64,000 nt of DNA, from contig CM050648.1 of assembly GCA_027574665.1 (NCBI GenBank), positions 46,663,200 through 46,727,199 of the forward strand. The letters run 5' to 3'. Below the pieces are notes generated by a model. It was not told the DNA's origin, searched no databases, and was given only the letters and a program-made list of their open reading frames with translations. Positions 38,051-52,080 of this stretch are shown piece by piece (within the stretch, counting starts at the first letter, position 1; each line of letters starts with the position of its first letter). Both the position numbers and the translations under genes were made by a program. The DNA comes from Rhynochetos jubatus. Its lineage: Eukaryota; Chordata; Aves; Eurypygiformes; Rhynochetidae.

Positions 38051-40999
38051 TTCTTGTCGGAACAGGAAAGAACATCTTCTTGTGCCAGTGTAAACAAAGG
38101 AGTTGATGCGCTGCGCTCGTGGAACTGCTGAAGGGTGTTTTATTGGATGACCTGGGATTAAGAGACACACGAAATGCGAAGTGAAGGCTCTAGCGCACCT
38201 TCCTGAGTTACAAGATACTGTGATGCGGGTTTTTCTCCCCTGTTCCCTCCCCTCCCCCAAATATTAAAGTGTCTTTGGGATACTATTGGAATATATTTAG
38301 CTTTCTTTTTTTTTATTCCCAGACTGAAATGAGTCAGAAATTATTCAGGCTTTTGTGTATCCATCTGTTCAGTCCCTGCTCTCTCCTTCATCCTTCTCCC
38401 AGCAGCACCCCTATTCTGCCTTGCCTTCGGTAACACTAAACCCTATTTTCCCACAATTGTAGTTTACTGGGGGGGGGGAGGGGGGGGGGGGGGGGATCAC
38501 TCCCAGCTACCACAATGTTTGGGCTGTTTCATCTAGAAAAGGACCAGGGCAGTCCTGGAGGAAGCAGAAGTGGCCACCCATTATATAACATTCCCAAAAC
38601 ACTCTCCAAGAGCACTCAGATGGGTAGACGGTGTTACAACGGCAGATGCTTCCCCCTCTTCCTCCTCATCTTTATGTTCCCATTGGAAATGATACATGGA
38701 GCATAGTTCTTCACCATGACACCTTTCCAGATTTCATAATTTGTTTCCACTTAAATAAAAATTAAAACATTCATGAAACAAAATTCTATTGTGAACAGCT
38801 ACTCTAAATTTAGTTTTGATTCCCAACTGAATAGTATTGATCAGAGGGTTTGAGTATGCTTCTGAAATGTTCTTGAGAAAAATGTTGTTGCAACCAGAAT
38901 ATTTCAGGTTCGACAGAGTTAGGCTGTGTAGGAATTTTTACAGCCATCCAGTTGTGGAAACAGCTACGTATTCCTTTGTTATTTACTGAATACCTTCTTT
39001 GTCACCTTAGTAACATTTGCCGAGGAAATGCTTGTCATTAGGATCACTTCTTTCTCTGTTTCGTTTCTTTCTGCCTTTTATGTCTCTGCCCTACTTCCTT
39101 TGCCTTCCTTCTGCATTTCCTCGCCTTTATTTCGAATTCCGACACCATACAGGCGTCATTCACATCTCATCCCCTATGCTAAAAGTTTACATCTTCCGTA
39201 ATTAAGTACCTCATTAAAACTGCCTTTGGAATACCTTCGTTCTTGTCCATATTGAAACTACAACAAAACAAAAAAGCACAGGGAAGTTTGTCACTCTCTC
39301 CCAACAGAAGTGGCTGTTTTAAGACTGCAAGAAACGTTCTGCAGTAGTTCCCCACCTGTTCACAGGTAGATGATGACGCGGTTGCTAATCCGGTGGCTTC
39401 ACGTACGTAACATGAACTGAACTTCTGTTGTGTGGGAGAGCTCTGGCGTTGCAGCATTGGTGTTGGGCGGAGGAGGACGTTTGACAGGTAAAAGGAAGTT
39501 CAGGGACCCTATAAAGTTAGTCTGACTTTGTGAGGTTGTTTAGTTGGTTTGTACTACTGCTCATTGCAGTCAGGATCAGACTTTCCTCTGGTATTTCTAT
39601 GGACACATGGAATAATCTTTTGAGTTATGCATCCTTTCTATTCAGCTGGTGAAGAAATTGGACCAGTGTCTGTGGTGCCATTTATATCATTTGCATTATT
39701 CCCACCAAGTCCAGGTGCTCCTAAGTTCCTTCTGTTGTTCAGATGCAAATGGTTGGAAATCATATACTTACAGTTAATGGCGCTGACTTCACTGCAGAAA
39801 GAAAAGAGTTTATGCTGTTTGCTCTATCAGAGCAGTGTGAATTCTACATGCTTTCATGATGAAAAAAAATATCTGTGCTTCTGAAATTAAACATATTTTT
39901 CTTCTGCAGTAAAAGTTTTAGCTGAATCCTATAAAGACTGCCAGCATGCACAGACACCAAGTGGCTCACAGAACAGTACGCTGCTGCTTTAAGGGAGTTA
40001 AAAATCATGTATTGAGTCTGGAAGTGCAGCAGAAAAAGGTCAAGTTCAGCTTATGGAAGAGAGCATTTCCTATTGATTATAGTTAGTATTTACTGGATGA
40101 ATTGGATCTGACACTACAAGAGATCATAACCGTTGCTACTGTCACTGAATTGAGACTAGCAAAATTGAGAAATGGTGAACTACATTCAAACAGCAGCTGC
40201 TGGAACTATGGCTAAAAGCTCAGCATACGTAACACGTATGTGTGCGTGCACACGTAAATATACTACTGCTGTCTCCATAGCACATTATAAGCTAGATTGA
40301 ATAACCTGCAAATGCTGAAGATGTTGTATTAAAATATATCATGAATTTCTACCTAAGCAACATTTATGTGATGTAACAGTAGTAGAGATTATGGCTTCAA
40401 CAATGGGTAGAAACAGTTATTTATTGTAAATGCATTTGTGTCCAGTTACTTTTTCCTGTATCAGAAGAACAGTCATATGCTACCAAAATAACGTGGGGCA
40501 CTGTCTTCTGAGTCTCAGTGCTCAGTGATTACATTTACCTGCAATGCTATAGAAGTGTGACCCTTGATGTATCTAGTGAGCTACCTGAAGCACATTGTTC
40601 TTCTGGTTTCCTACATATAAAAATGACTTTTGATACATACTGCTGAGTTCTTTATTGTGTACACTAATATTCCTGTTAAGCAGAAACCTGTGACCTGCAC
40701 TACATATGCAAATACATATATATATGCATTTCCTCAATACAACGAAACACTGCTGCAATACAAATTCTGGTTTCAGCTCTTATACAAGAGATGATAGTAT
40801 CAGCTACTACATGGAAATGTCATATGTGTGCAGAAGGGTTTATTCACAGCATGACAATTCAATCTAATATGCCACTTCTACAATTGAAATTATGCTATCT
40901 ACAATTGAATGAGAGATGCTGAGTCACGAGATAATTAAAAAAATAACCCAGAATTATACTAACAGAGACACTGCTTTTTCTGAATTAGTTTCAGCACAG
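38051..40999. other. Intergenic sequence, right of the ASXL3 island
   Basis: Composition falls quickly from CpG-rich to AT-rich. Apart from the poly-G tract and a plus-strand donor-like GTAAAAG at 39488, I see no genes, conserved domains or known repeats. Reading frames here are short and lack any family resemblance. Confidence 0.6.
38469..38497 (+). repeat. Poly-G tract
   Basis: Twenty-eight of 29 bases are G, with one A inside. It lies about 420 bp beyond the right edge of the ASXL3 CpG island. Such runs are G-quadruplex-prone, and their assembled length is unreliable. Confidence 0.9.
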
Positions 41000-43010
41000 T
41001 TGTGACAAAAGGCAAACCATGGATTTAGGGAAGCCAAAAAAAGCCATTGTGAGTGACAGCCATTTACAGATACCGATGTCATAGTTCAGAGTGTGTTTTC
41101 TACTCTGGATTTAAAGAGTATTACCAAGTATTCAGACAGCATGAGTTTCACAGCATTTATTACACTTAATGGACTTTTCTCTTTTAATCAGACGCCATAT
41201 GGACCTGAATCAACATCCAGAGCTTTTCAAATATGTTAATAACTCTTAATAACAAGCCCGGAATCTGGTATTATGTGGATGATGTTACTGTATATGGAAA
41301 GACTCCTGAAGCTCATGTGAAAAACCTATAGGCTGTACTTCAACATGTCAATACAGGAGACCTGAAGCTGAATTTTACTAAATACTAAATCAGATGCATA
41401 AAGTAGCCTTTTCTGGAACATGTCATCTCTCCATCGGGACTGGAAAAGATTATAGAACATGTAGAAGATCTCACACTTCCACGCACACATACACACAAAA
41501 AAGGAAAAATATTTGCAACCATATTTTTTCAGGCCTCTATTCAAGGTATACATTGTCTGTTCTTAACTGTGCAGTGACTGTAAAACTATATAAGAACAGT
41601 AAGTTGTAAAATCTAAAATTTACTCGACACATCTCACCATAGCAAATTTTCAAACAATGAAAGCTTCAACTGTGAATAGCCAGTGTTTGTGCTGTTGGCT
41701 TCAGTGTTCTCCACAATTGTCACTACTTTCATCTCAGACCAGGAATGGCCAAGTATTGTAAATGTAGGGCTATTTCCTCTACTCCCTCCAGCCCTTCAGA
41801 AGCCACATAAAGACTCAGGTCTTTTTTATGGCACTGCAGCTGAACTAATAAACCTGATTGCAGCTAACCTGGGGTTGACTTTGCCTTCCCAGCAGATGAG
41901 CATTGGTGCCCCCAGCCTGGACAGCCTACCAAGCACTCACCTTCCAGTCAAACTAGCAGCACTCCCTTGGCCATGCTGGCCATCACTTTTTCATGATACA
42001 AATATGGAGTCACTTTTACCCAAGCCCGTGAGGATGATTTCTGTGAGAAGACCATTGTATTTGAACCAAGAACAGTTGACAAGGTACCATAAAAGCGTTG
42101 AGAAGAAAACGTTTCTTTGTGCATACACCACAGAAGAGTAGGGAGTCTGCCTCTGAGGCGTTGAACTCCAACTGCATACAGATCACACCTCCTGGCAGTT
42201 CTGTTAACAGACAGAAAAGACTCAGAGGAGCAGCAACTGTCTGCAGATGGCTAGCAAGATTACTTTCATTTTTATATGACACAGTTTAGTCAAATCAAAA
42301 ACACAGCAGCTGATAGTTTTCTCATCTGCTCTTTTTTAGGTGCTTATCTAGTTGATTATATGGAAGTTGTTGTGTGGATAATAAATGTGTTTGCTGCAAT
42401 TACAGGAGAAAAATGTAAAGCTGTTTGCTTGTAGTGTCTGATTTAACAGAAATTATACATCTTCTAGAAGGTGATTCAGGAATTCCAAATGCATGGCTGC
42501 TATTCCAATACTGTATTTCAGCCTACAAAATGAAACTTCACCCGCAAGATAGATATGTAATAAAATATCACCCCAAGTTATGTGGCATTTTAAGGAATTG
42601 TGAAAGTGTCCCAGAGGAATTACAAGCCAAATTTAGACATCATGGTCATGGTAAGTCTCAAGCTGTCAGAACAAAGCGACAATTACAGGACAAATATTGG
42701 TGTCCAGAACTCAATCTGAAGGACTGAAACTGCCCTAAAAACACTTACAAAATTAAGACAAGTGATTCATGAAGCACCATTACAGCCTGCCCATTGCCTT
42801 TTTCTCTCCATGAATGACTGACACTGCAACCCATTTGGGCAGTTACTCTAGCTATCTTTCTGTGATAGACAACACCATAAAATGACCAAACAGAGCATTT
42901 ACATTGTGTAACATCTGTTGCTATAATCACTTTCTTGTCTGTTTTCAGCCAAGAGCAAAAGCTGTAAGAATCAGTACCACTGAACTTCTTATAACGCACA
43001 ATTTTTTTTC
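41000..43010 (+). pseudogene. Decayed Ty3/gypsy-type retroelement pol (RT and integrase remnants)
   Basis: Broken by stops and frameshifts, the plus strand still shows reverse-transcriptase blocks in the correct order: KAIVSDSH near 41040, FSTLDLKS at 41097, TAFITLNG and TPYG at 41151-41205, the catalytic YVDD box at 41272-41283, and LEHVIS at 41413. Further on come integrase parts: an HHCC zinc-binding segment with GHGKSQAVRTKRQLQDKYW and CPEL (about 42648-42716), NCP just after a stop at 42725, APLQPA, and a core-like YLSVIDN near 42855. The box spacing and the YVDD followed by a short K-T-P-E-A-H helix fit the Ty3/gypsy (metavirid) group better than avian retroviruses. Between 41.5 and 42.4 kb, where RNase H is expected, nothing is recognisable. 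No LTRs, gag or protease were seen. It is dead. Confidence 0.7.
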
Positions 43011-46000
43011 TGGGAATATATGTAAAAGGTTGTCATCAAGCTGATGAGGAACTAGAATGTTAAGGAGAATTTTGAAAGAGACTTCACAGCTAACCTGGGG
43101 AAAAAAAGCCTGGGAGACCTTCTCAATGGACTAATTACGAATTTAAGGAGCAACATACCATGTAATTACATCAATCACTTCCTAAACTACTGCCTGGAGA
43201 GCTACACAGAGTTAAATGTTGCTAGGTTGAGGATCTCTAAACCTGCCCTAGTAGAACAATCAGATAGAAAACACACAGTCCAACCGCATCAAAAGTAACA
43301 AAGATCACTGTTGTACTTGGGATCTGCAATTCAAATTTGTCTTTGTAAGTGCAAACCCCTGGAATCCTCTGAAAAGGGGAGTCAGTTTATGTTGCCTCTC
43401 AAGCTTTTTGGGGGAAATGACTGCATACAGGTAAGCTATCTTTGGGATAAGTACACACCTGCTTGCACCTGCTTGCCAAGGGCAACTTAGAAATATTTTG
43501 AATTGTTTGTGCATAATAGATGACTTTCCCTTGCCTTTCCTGCATTGCAAGACAAATGAACAAGATAGTCTGGCCAGCCTTCTGCTAGCTGCAGATAACT
43601 ATCTGCAGGCATCAGAAACTTTTAGATAATTACAAAAAAACCCAAAAACCCAGCACAGAGATAAAATGTTAGTTTGTTAGCACCACAGACTTCTTGAAAA
43701 GGACAATATGGTTATGCAGTATTGGTGCTAAACAGCAGAGGGCATTTCTCAAATGCGCTGATGTGAAAAAGCAAATTCAGCCTGTGGAATGTCTTTGTGT
43801 GATCAGCCTAGGCTCTTGCTGCAGACATGGCGGTGGTTTTTCTCCTTTGCTGACCCTTATGGCTATGGAAACAACCATCAGTTACAACACACAGCATATG
43901 ATACGTCAGCACGGGTCAATAAATAACTCTGGTTTAGGTGTACTATACTACATTTCTCAATTTGTGCTAGGCTGTCTCTGCAGGAACAATAACCATGTTC
44001 TCCTGACGCTGGCAGAAGAATCTACGTGGGCTTGGAGCAACTCTGCTGACTCAGGCCCCAGCTCTGCAAGAGCCCATACCTGCACCATCAGTGCCATTTT
44101 GCATAATGACGTGGCTATTTAAATCTAAATATTAAAAAGGCCAAATAAAGACCAAATTCAATATTTATTAAAATGTAAATATTTTCTTATTATCAGTAAA
44201 AGTATATGTGCTGTAATCTGGGGCAGGGACTGATCTTTGGCAGTGCATTTTAGTGTGGCTACCAAGGCAAACATTGCTCTCTAGACATCACAAAAATAAC
44301 AATATATATATCACGAAGATAAAATTATGCACATTTGACTTATATACTCTCTTTAAACTTTTAAATAATAAGTTTAAAAGCTCTAGAAATATCACACAAG
44401 AAACCAAGAGTATTAAGAACATACTAGTCAGATCAATGAGGTTAAAAATTTTAGTGTCAGAGTATTTTGTTCTTGATTTCTTCAGTTGTTCTTCTGTTTT
44501 CATCTTTAGCTACCCTCTGCTATATCTCTGAGGTAAACTGATGCCCAGAACAGGGCATCCCAAATTCTGTTTCTGTGAGCCATCCATTTTCTATTGTTCA
44601 GCCATTCAACCACAGATCACTTATATTCAGACCTATCATAAATAAGATTAATATTTGTTATCATATTTTACATTTTCTAAGAAAGAATTTTGCAGTATAG
44701 CTAAGAAGTGAATCTTTCATTTCTATTCTGCATATGAAGTTCACCATGTTCATTATAGACTACAGAACCAAATTAAAATATATTATCAATACTGAACATA
44801 TGACATGTCACAGTTTAGTTGCCATGTATTGGCCCAATGATATCTCAAAGTTTAAAGCAATATAAAATCTAAAGCCCTTGCTATTCCCAGATCTATACCT
44901 TTCTGTGTCTAAAATATGTGGGTAGCTCACTGAAGTTTATGAGACTAGTTGTGTTAAGGAAATGTTTAAACATTAGTAGAAGCAGGCTTCCAGCCTGAGA
45001 GTGGGTAATATGTGTATTGGAATCTGTTTGGTTGGGCTGCTGAGGGCACATGGAGGAGAAACATACCAGTGATGACTGAATCTGCTGTTTCTTTGAAAGT
45101 TATTAAAAAATCAAAAGTGAGTGTAGTGCTTTTCTAGTATGCCTAGCAGATCTTGTAGTAAGGTATAGTGATAACATATAGAAATTTTTTAGATTTTCTA
45201 GTCTCCAGATATTTTTCAAAGCATCCTTTTAAAAATGTGAGTTTAGAAAGCTAGTACTGGCTTAGGAAAGCTAATTTTAAATAACCACTTAAAAATTAAT
45301 TAAACACACCCTCAGATGATTTTATGTATTCTTCTAGAAGAATTAACATCTATGGATATTCACTGTCAGTACTGCAAGTTACCTACATAACTACACTGTG
45401 TTTTATAGGGCTGTTGTGAAATTTATGGTTTAGAAACACTTCTACTAAATTATGACAAGTTACTGGAAGGTTAATCTGGAAAATGTAAGGATTTGCCTGG
45501 CAGATGTCTCCTCTTTGGAGAACCTGAAGTTAGGGCAAGGACGGGAAGTAAAGGTTACATGGCACATTGTAAGTAAGTGTGCAATTCGTAATGAAGGTTT
45601 GTGGACTATGGGCTTTTTAGATCAATCACTTCAAATAGCTGTATTTTAGGTTAGACTCAATAATTACAAGGAGGATAGCCTGTAAGGAAGTTATTTTGGG
45701 AAATGAAAGAATCCAACACGTTATTAACAAGAGAATATCACTTCTGATCAACTGCTTTTATAGCTGACTAGGTTGGTCTACTCAATTTGCATTTAAGAGA
45801 CGATTAAAATAATCTTACAATTTTCTGCATTCATACTGCTGGAATTTATGGAAAAGGAAAGAAAATAGTTATGCATAATTACTGAAAATAGTTGTAGAAG
45901 AATAATATGCTGCATGCACAGCATCTACCCTGCCTTTATCAAGGCCAGCTATTTACATACACGTGGGAGAAGTAACCAAAAATAAGACTTCTTATACAAA

Positions 46001-47231
46001 AAGGAGAAATTGCCTTTCTTGATTTTATTCAAAAGTTCTAAATTGGTTATTTATAAAAAACAAGGTAACTGGTACAAGGAGTGCATTATAAGCAGTTTTT
46101 CAGAGCATACAACAATGTTCTATATTAGTAAGTGTTGTGGGAATGAAAACATTACTTATACCAATCCAGATATAATGGTATTTCAGGTCGATCATTTGGA
46201 ATGTTACAGTTCAGCAGCAAAAGGCCTACTGTAAGCCTTCCTTAAGCAAAACACTACATATGCTGGCTTGATTCTTGGATAGAAATTTGCCATTGAGCAA
46301 GGGGCCAGCTCTCAGTGTATGTTTTATCATTTCCATGGCATGTTGCATGGCATTCTATGTTAGGTATTATGTAATCCTATAACAAAAAAATGAAGATGTG
46401 GTTTTAATCTACCACCTGAGAGAGATTATTACTATTTTTCAGATAACCAGTATTCACTAAGTAGCCCAATCACATACACTGCAGCTGCATCCTGTCCCAG
46501 GTTCAAACAGCCTTTAATTAAATGTCATTGCAATTTCCAAGAAAAATTGTTCATTTTCAGCTTTCCAAATCACGAGAAGTCTAAAGTTACTAAGAAGTAT
46601 ACAATGCTGTTCCTTCAATTAACTCTTTTGAAGACCAGTTCTGTAAACATTTGCATGGAGGATTCATTTCATGCATCCATGAGGTGATCATAAGAAATAT
46701 TTCTCATGCTTACAGGCCAAAAAGAGGCTAAGAACCCTGAATTAGACGCAGGCAGAAGTGCCTTAATGCAAAGTCACAAACCCCAGAGCTTTTCCCAAAA
46801 ATTTTCCTTGCCTGGAAATGCCTGGAAGGTCCCACGGAGCCTGCCTTGTGTGCTGCCCATTCCATGCGTGCTTGCTACCACACTGCTTTCATGCATGCCT
46901 CCTGTGAGCCGCTAGGCAAGGCACCTAAACCTACCTTAAAGATGATAGGCAGGGTAAGATGGGACTTGTGGTTACAAGCAGTGTATGTACATTAATACAC
47001 TGAAAGAAAACCGTCTACTTGGAATAAAAGAATTTAGCAGGGTGCCTAGTAATCCATTTCTGCTTCTGAAAAATAGGAATGTATTGTCTGATTTACTTAG
47101 TGTAATGTTGTGGTTATACTCTTAAATGAGTGAATAAGCTAGCTAAAATATACAGATTTTTGTTGATAAGATCAAGTTTCACTCAAAATTACTCTAGCTT
47201 TTCTCTTGTGGTTATCCATATGTTATTAAAG

Positions 47232-47248
47232 CTTTTTTTTTTTTTTTT
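47232..47248 (+). repeat. Homopolymer T run
   Basis: A run of T bases in otherwise ordinary intergenic sequence; nothing else is seen around it. Confidence 0.85.
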
Positions 47249-50200
47249 CGTTTGGCATTTCCTCTGTGGGGAAGAGATTGGAACAAGAGTTTCAAGTTCC
47301 AAAATAAATGAAGGATGGTTATTCTGGTCTGAACAAGAAAAACTGTGGTCGCTGTACTCAGGATTGCAAATCAGATTTGGTTTTTTAAAAAGTCATATGT
47401 GAAATCCCACGAGGCACAGAAGAAGGATAATGTTCAAATGGAGATGCTGCACCATCACAGAAATTTGACACTCAGATCCTGGCTCCCCTCCCTCTTTGAA
47501 TCTCTGGGAGTCAGTCGCTTTTTCTCTAGCACAGCTCTCTAACTAGAGATATTAATATTTCATTTCTTTCTCCATTTGTCTTTCTTGCTTATTCAAATTG
47601 AAAGCTTGTCAGAACAGGGACTGAAAATCTCTTGGTATGTATATATCATGAAATAAAGTGGAAACCTGATCTTGGTTTGGTCTCTCAGGTTACCATACAA
47701 AAGAATTTCTATATATATTTGTATATATATGAAGGTAAATGGCAGTTGTATGATATTTGAAAAATACAATTTTTCTAGTGTAAAAATACTACCTCACCTT
47801 TTTTCCATATAGATATCTAGGGAAAGACGAATTTTGAAATGTGGCATGTGAATAGCCCACTGTCAGACTGAGTGGGAGAAGATTGTCAGCTGGCCAATGA
47901 CAACGGCTTTCTGGGTATTTTGCACAACTGGAACATCGCAAAGATATGAACCAGCAATAATTTTATCAGGATGCAAAACTGACGGAATTTGCCAATTCTG
48001 TACAAAGGAGTTTTCAGCACAAATGCAATATTGTATTAGTGGCTGTATATCCTTTCTAAGAAGAATTCTCTTCCTCTCTTCATTTTTAAATAAATATGAG
48101 TTGTATGGCTGGATTTTATTTCTTTTTAATAATTTCATTTTCTGAGGAGTTCAAGACTCCAGCAAGAGTGAGGTAAGTTGTCATTCCTCTGTTCAGTTTC
48201 AAAGGGTCTCTTAAACTTAGATCTTCTCAGCTGTTACTATTTTGTGACTGAAAACCACAAAACCAAACACGGTTAAATATGGTTAAAAGATTTAAATTCA
48301 GGTGAAGCTGGTCCAGTTTAACTTGAAGACCATTACTCTTCAAGAAGATGAAAATATGAGATACTGAAGAGAAATTCAAACATAGATTGAGTCATACTTT
48401 CATTACCAGAAACTGTGGAGCCAAGATGGTTTGCCTCACTTTTATAACTCCTATACCTCTGCTTTCCAATATTAAGACCACACAAGCTGATTTCAAAGTC
48501 TAGAGGTAATGAATAGGTCTACATTGTTTTTATGTGATGCCAGGGAGAGGTACACAACACTGTTCATGTTTTTCACTTTGTCCCCAAAAAATATATGCAC
48601 TTTTCTCCAAAGAGGTGGGGTTTTTTCATTAGCACTGAGAGGGAAAAATGTAAGAGGACATTTACCAGATTAAATAAACATAAAAAACATTTTAAAATAA
48701 CATTAAAAATATTACATGTACAATGCAATAGGCTCTTTTAGCTCACTGTTGTTCCATATTTTCCAGATTTTTATTCTTTAAAAATTCAAATTCTCAATGT
48801 TTTTTGAACACTGGCAGTAGTGTTCTATCTTCTACATTTGGGGGTCTCAGCTTTAGAATATTATTCCATCTGGAACTTAAAGGTTTTGACCTTTTTTCCC
48901 TAAAGGCCAGATTTCAATAGCTTTCCAGCGTTCAATAATCCACATGGTATATTTCTTCCCTATTTTAACAGTCTCAGGGTGTTCCATAATTTGGTGATTA
49001 AAAATATAAAAAGGTTGAGATGCAGAACAGTTTGCCTTTATACACCTATAATATTTATATTTCAAACAGTTCCCTGACATTTTATTTGGAAACTGATATG
49101 TTCTTCTTCCAAATAAATAATTCAGATAACGTCTTACATTTTTGTAACTCAGGAATGAAAGTCAATACTATTCATAGTGCTGTTGACATGCCTTCTAGTA
49201 ATTTATGGAATAATTATAGCCATATTTGGGATATGTCTATTCCTTACATTTCTGATTTGTCCTCCTCCAATACATCTTGACAATGTTGTTGTAATTCATG
49301 TATATTGTGCAGACTGAATATATTTAGAGGCAGACAATTCGATCCAGGCAAATGCATTAAAAATATAACACAGCTGTTTGCAACTCACTTTCTCCATGAG
49401 ACCTTTACAGTAGACATTTGGTTAGCAACGAAGGAATTCTGCAATTCTGCCCGTTTTTCTTAGTCCGTAAGACCACAGATGATAATTTGTACTGAATCAT
49501 TATCTAAATCTGTTTAAGCCTCTGAAGACTTCAGAGGATACATACATGAAGTGCTGTATTTCAGGAAGTGGGCGGTAGGCAGTGTCACACATATATGGAA
49601 ATAATTCTTCAATAGCTTAGCCAAACTTTATACAAACATCTAGCCTTACTTTTCAGAATTTACTCAGATTTTAATTTTCTCAGTTAGAAGAACTACGCAA
49701 AAGTATACAATTATTTCCCTCAGTGTTTTTAGTAATTCTTATGACTGTATATTACAAGTGTTTTAATCTAAAAAAGTGTCATTCATGTTGAAGGAGAGAA
49801 AATATTTCAAAGAACAACACAGAGAACTTTCAACTGACATTAATGCAAATTAAAAAATGGAGGTTTAGTCTCAAGGGAAGAAAATCAGTGGGAATGTTGC
49901 CTATTGACTTCATAAGGTCAGGATTTTTTCCAGCCCCAACTATATAACCTGGGAATGTTGATTTTACACATCTTGTTGAAATTCATGTTTCCGTAGTACA
50001 TGGCTCATGGCTATCAATCCATGAGTCTTAGAATTTGCAAGGGCAGCAATATTAACAAGTAAAAAGCGTAAGTAATGCTTGTCAACACATGTAACGATTT
50101 ATAAATCTACACGCGTTTTGTGATTCATTATCATCTAAAAGCAGAGTTCCATCAGAAATGACATGGCTATTCACTTTGTGAAAACAGCTTGTTTTAGAAA

Positions 50201-51877
50201 GTAACAGATTTGTCATGTTCTCTGAACTAACTGAAAATATAATTAAAATATCTCTATTGGGTTTCTTGAAAGTAATAAATGTAATTAACAGACTCTCTCT
50301 TTTTTTTTTTTTAATTGACAATTTTCTTTAGGAGACCATTGATAATTTATTTAAACTAATTCCTCATGAAAATTAAGTATTAATTATGAAATTACTATTT
50401 CATAATGGTACCATAAAAATGCAGATCAGATGCAGATAAAGATTGGCATTTGTAATTGGGTTTGTGTGCTACTAAATTTCTTTCATCATAAATGAACATG
50501 GGATTACTTTCAGTGATTAACAAGTCTATTCCAATAATATTAGAGGATTTTAAAACCTTGACTATTTCAAAAATGTATCTTGTTACACTTACCTGATTAT
50601 TCACAGACTTAAGAGAATAATCAGTCTCTGAATGTTGATCAAAAATTCAGCCCAGATAAAACATATGTAAAAGAATCAGAGGTAGACTACTGTCATAATT
50701 ACATAGCATTCGCTAGGTAGAACTGTTATTAAATCCAGAGTGGCAGAGTAGGGAATTTTATGGTAATTATTTCACATAATTTTTATAAGGTAGGAATTAT
50801 TTCTATTTCTTTTTCTCCCTGGTGAGAACTTTTTCCTATAGAAAGCTATAGAAGAAACTCTGTGATTTGGGTGGATGTTCATTATTTAAATGTAACAGAA
50901 ATAATAGGCAGTACAGAAATACATCTGCACTCCATGCATCAAATATATAAACTTCCTGTACCAGTGAATGTTTTAGATTATTTCCACATATATATAACAG
51001 CTCTAAAAATTGCCAGGGACAGTGTTATTATGGGAACACTAGCCTTTTTTTTCGAAACAGATTGCAGAACAAATATTACCAATAAATTGTGAGACCTACA
51101 GATGAAGATGTGAGAGGTAATTTACTTCTTTCTGAATACTTACATAACCAACCGAACATTAATTTGTGTAGATTTTGGTTGTGTAGACTGTGAGGTCATT
51201 ACAGAAGAGCTATTCAGAGAAATGAAAAGATAATTTTCAAATGGAATATTTTTGGGTTTTGAAAATATCATTTTGGTATCGAAGCAAAGGCGGTCTACAG
51301 CAGCAGGAGGAAATAATTGACAGATGATAACTTCTTCATCAGCCAAGCAATTTTTCCCAAGACTCTGCTGTGCTTCCTATAGACTGAATCTTCAGGATGC
51401 CTCTGGGTTCTCACTGTGCTTCAACAAAGTAGATGAAAATCCAGATGATGAAATAGGGAATCTTAATGGAATTAAAATTCTAGCTAGATCACTACAGTGC
51501 TTCTGGACAAATATTTCCACTGTCTGAAACAGCACTTTCTGAAAACTCATAATATTGTATAAGTTCTATTTTACTCAATCTATGAGAGCTTTTATTTAAT
51601 CTGTGTCTGCTACATGTTTTTTTAAGTGAAAGATCCCAGCAGGATCTTGCTATGGAACCTTTTTATCCAGAAAAGGAATTCTGTTTGAATATGGGGATAC
51701 TAAAAGCTATTGCAGTGATATATCCAAACTACTAAGTACAGACTACTAAGTGCATTTTTAATCACTGTAAATAAAAGAAACGTTTCTTTAAAATGTAATA
51801 AGCTCTTTGTTGACAAGTTCACATAGCTTGATTTTCACCTTTAAAATAAGCATCTGTTCTTACTTCTGATTGTATTT

Positions 51878-52080
51878 GGATAATAGGAAAACATTTCCTC
51901 ACTGAAAGGGCTTGTCAGGCATTGGAATGGGCTGCCCAGGGAAGTGGTTCCCTGGAGGTATTTGAGAAACATGTGGAGGAAGACATAGTTTAGTGGTGGA
52001 CTTGGCAGTGCTAGGTTAACGGTTGGACTTGATGATCTTAAAGGACTTCTCCAGCCTAAAATATTCTATGATTCTATTTA
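51878..52080 (+). mobile_element. CR1 LINE 3' end with ATTCTATG tail
   Basis: This copy starts within the NFFTERV region of ORF2 (GGAAAACATTTCCTCACTG), passes GGGCTGCCCAGGGAAGTGG and GTGCTAGGTTAACGG, and ends TATTCTATGATTCTATTT, the short 3' direct repeat diagnostic of CR1. It is about 200 bp, strongly 5' truncated, lightly diverged, and inserted in the intergenic region. Confidence 0.93.

Noticed and set aside
41683-42141. 152-codon frame as a possible host gene
   Set aside because: No start context, splice pattern or family match, and it lies inside the decayed retroelement.
42425-42727. 100-codon frame as a domesticated integrase gene such as GIN1
   Set aside because: It covers only the integrase zinc-finger part, ends in a stop where the zinc motif continues, and neighbouring RT remnants show it is part of a dead element.
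50740-50825. Possible minus-strand MIR fragment
   Set aside because: Only a short stretch (AAGGTAGGAATTATTTCTAT) resembles MIR; too little to annotate.
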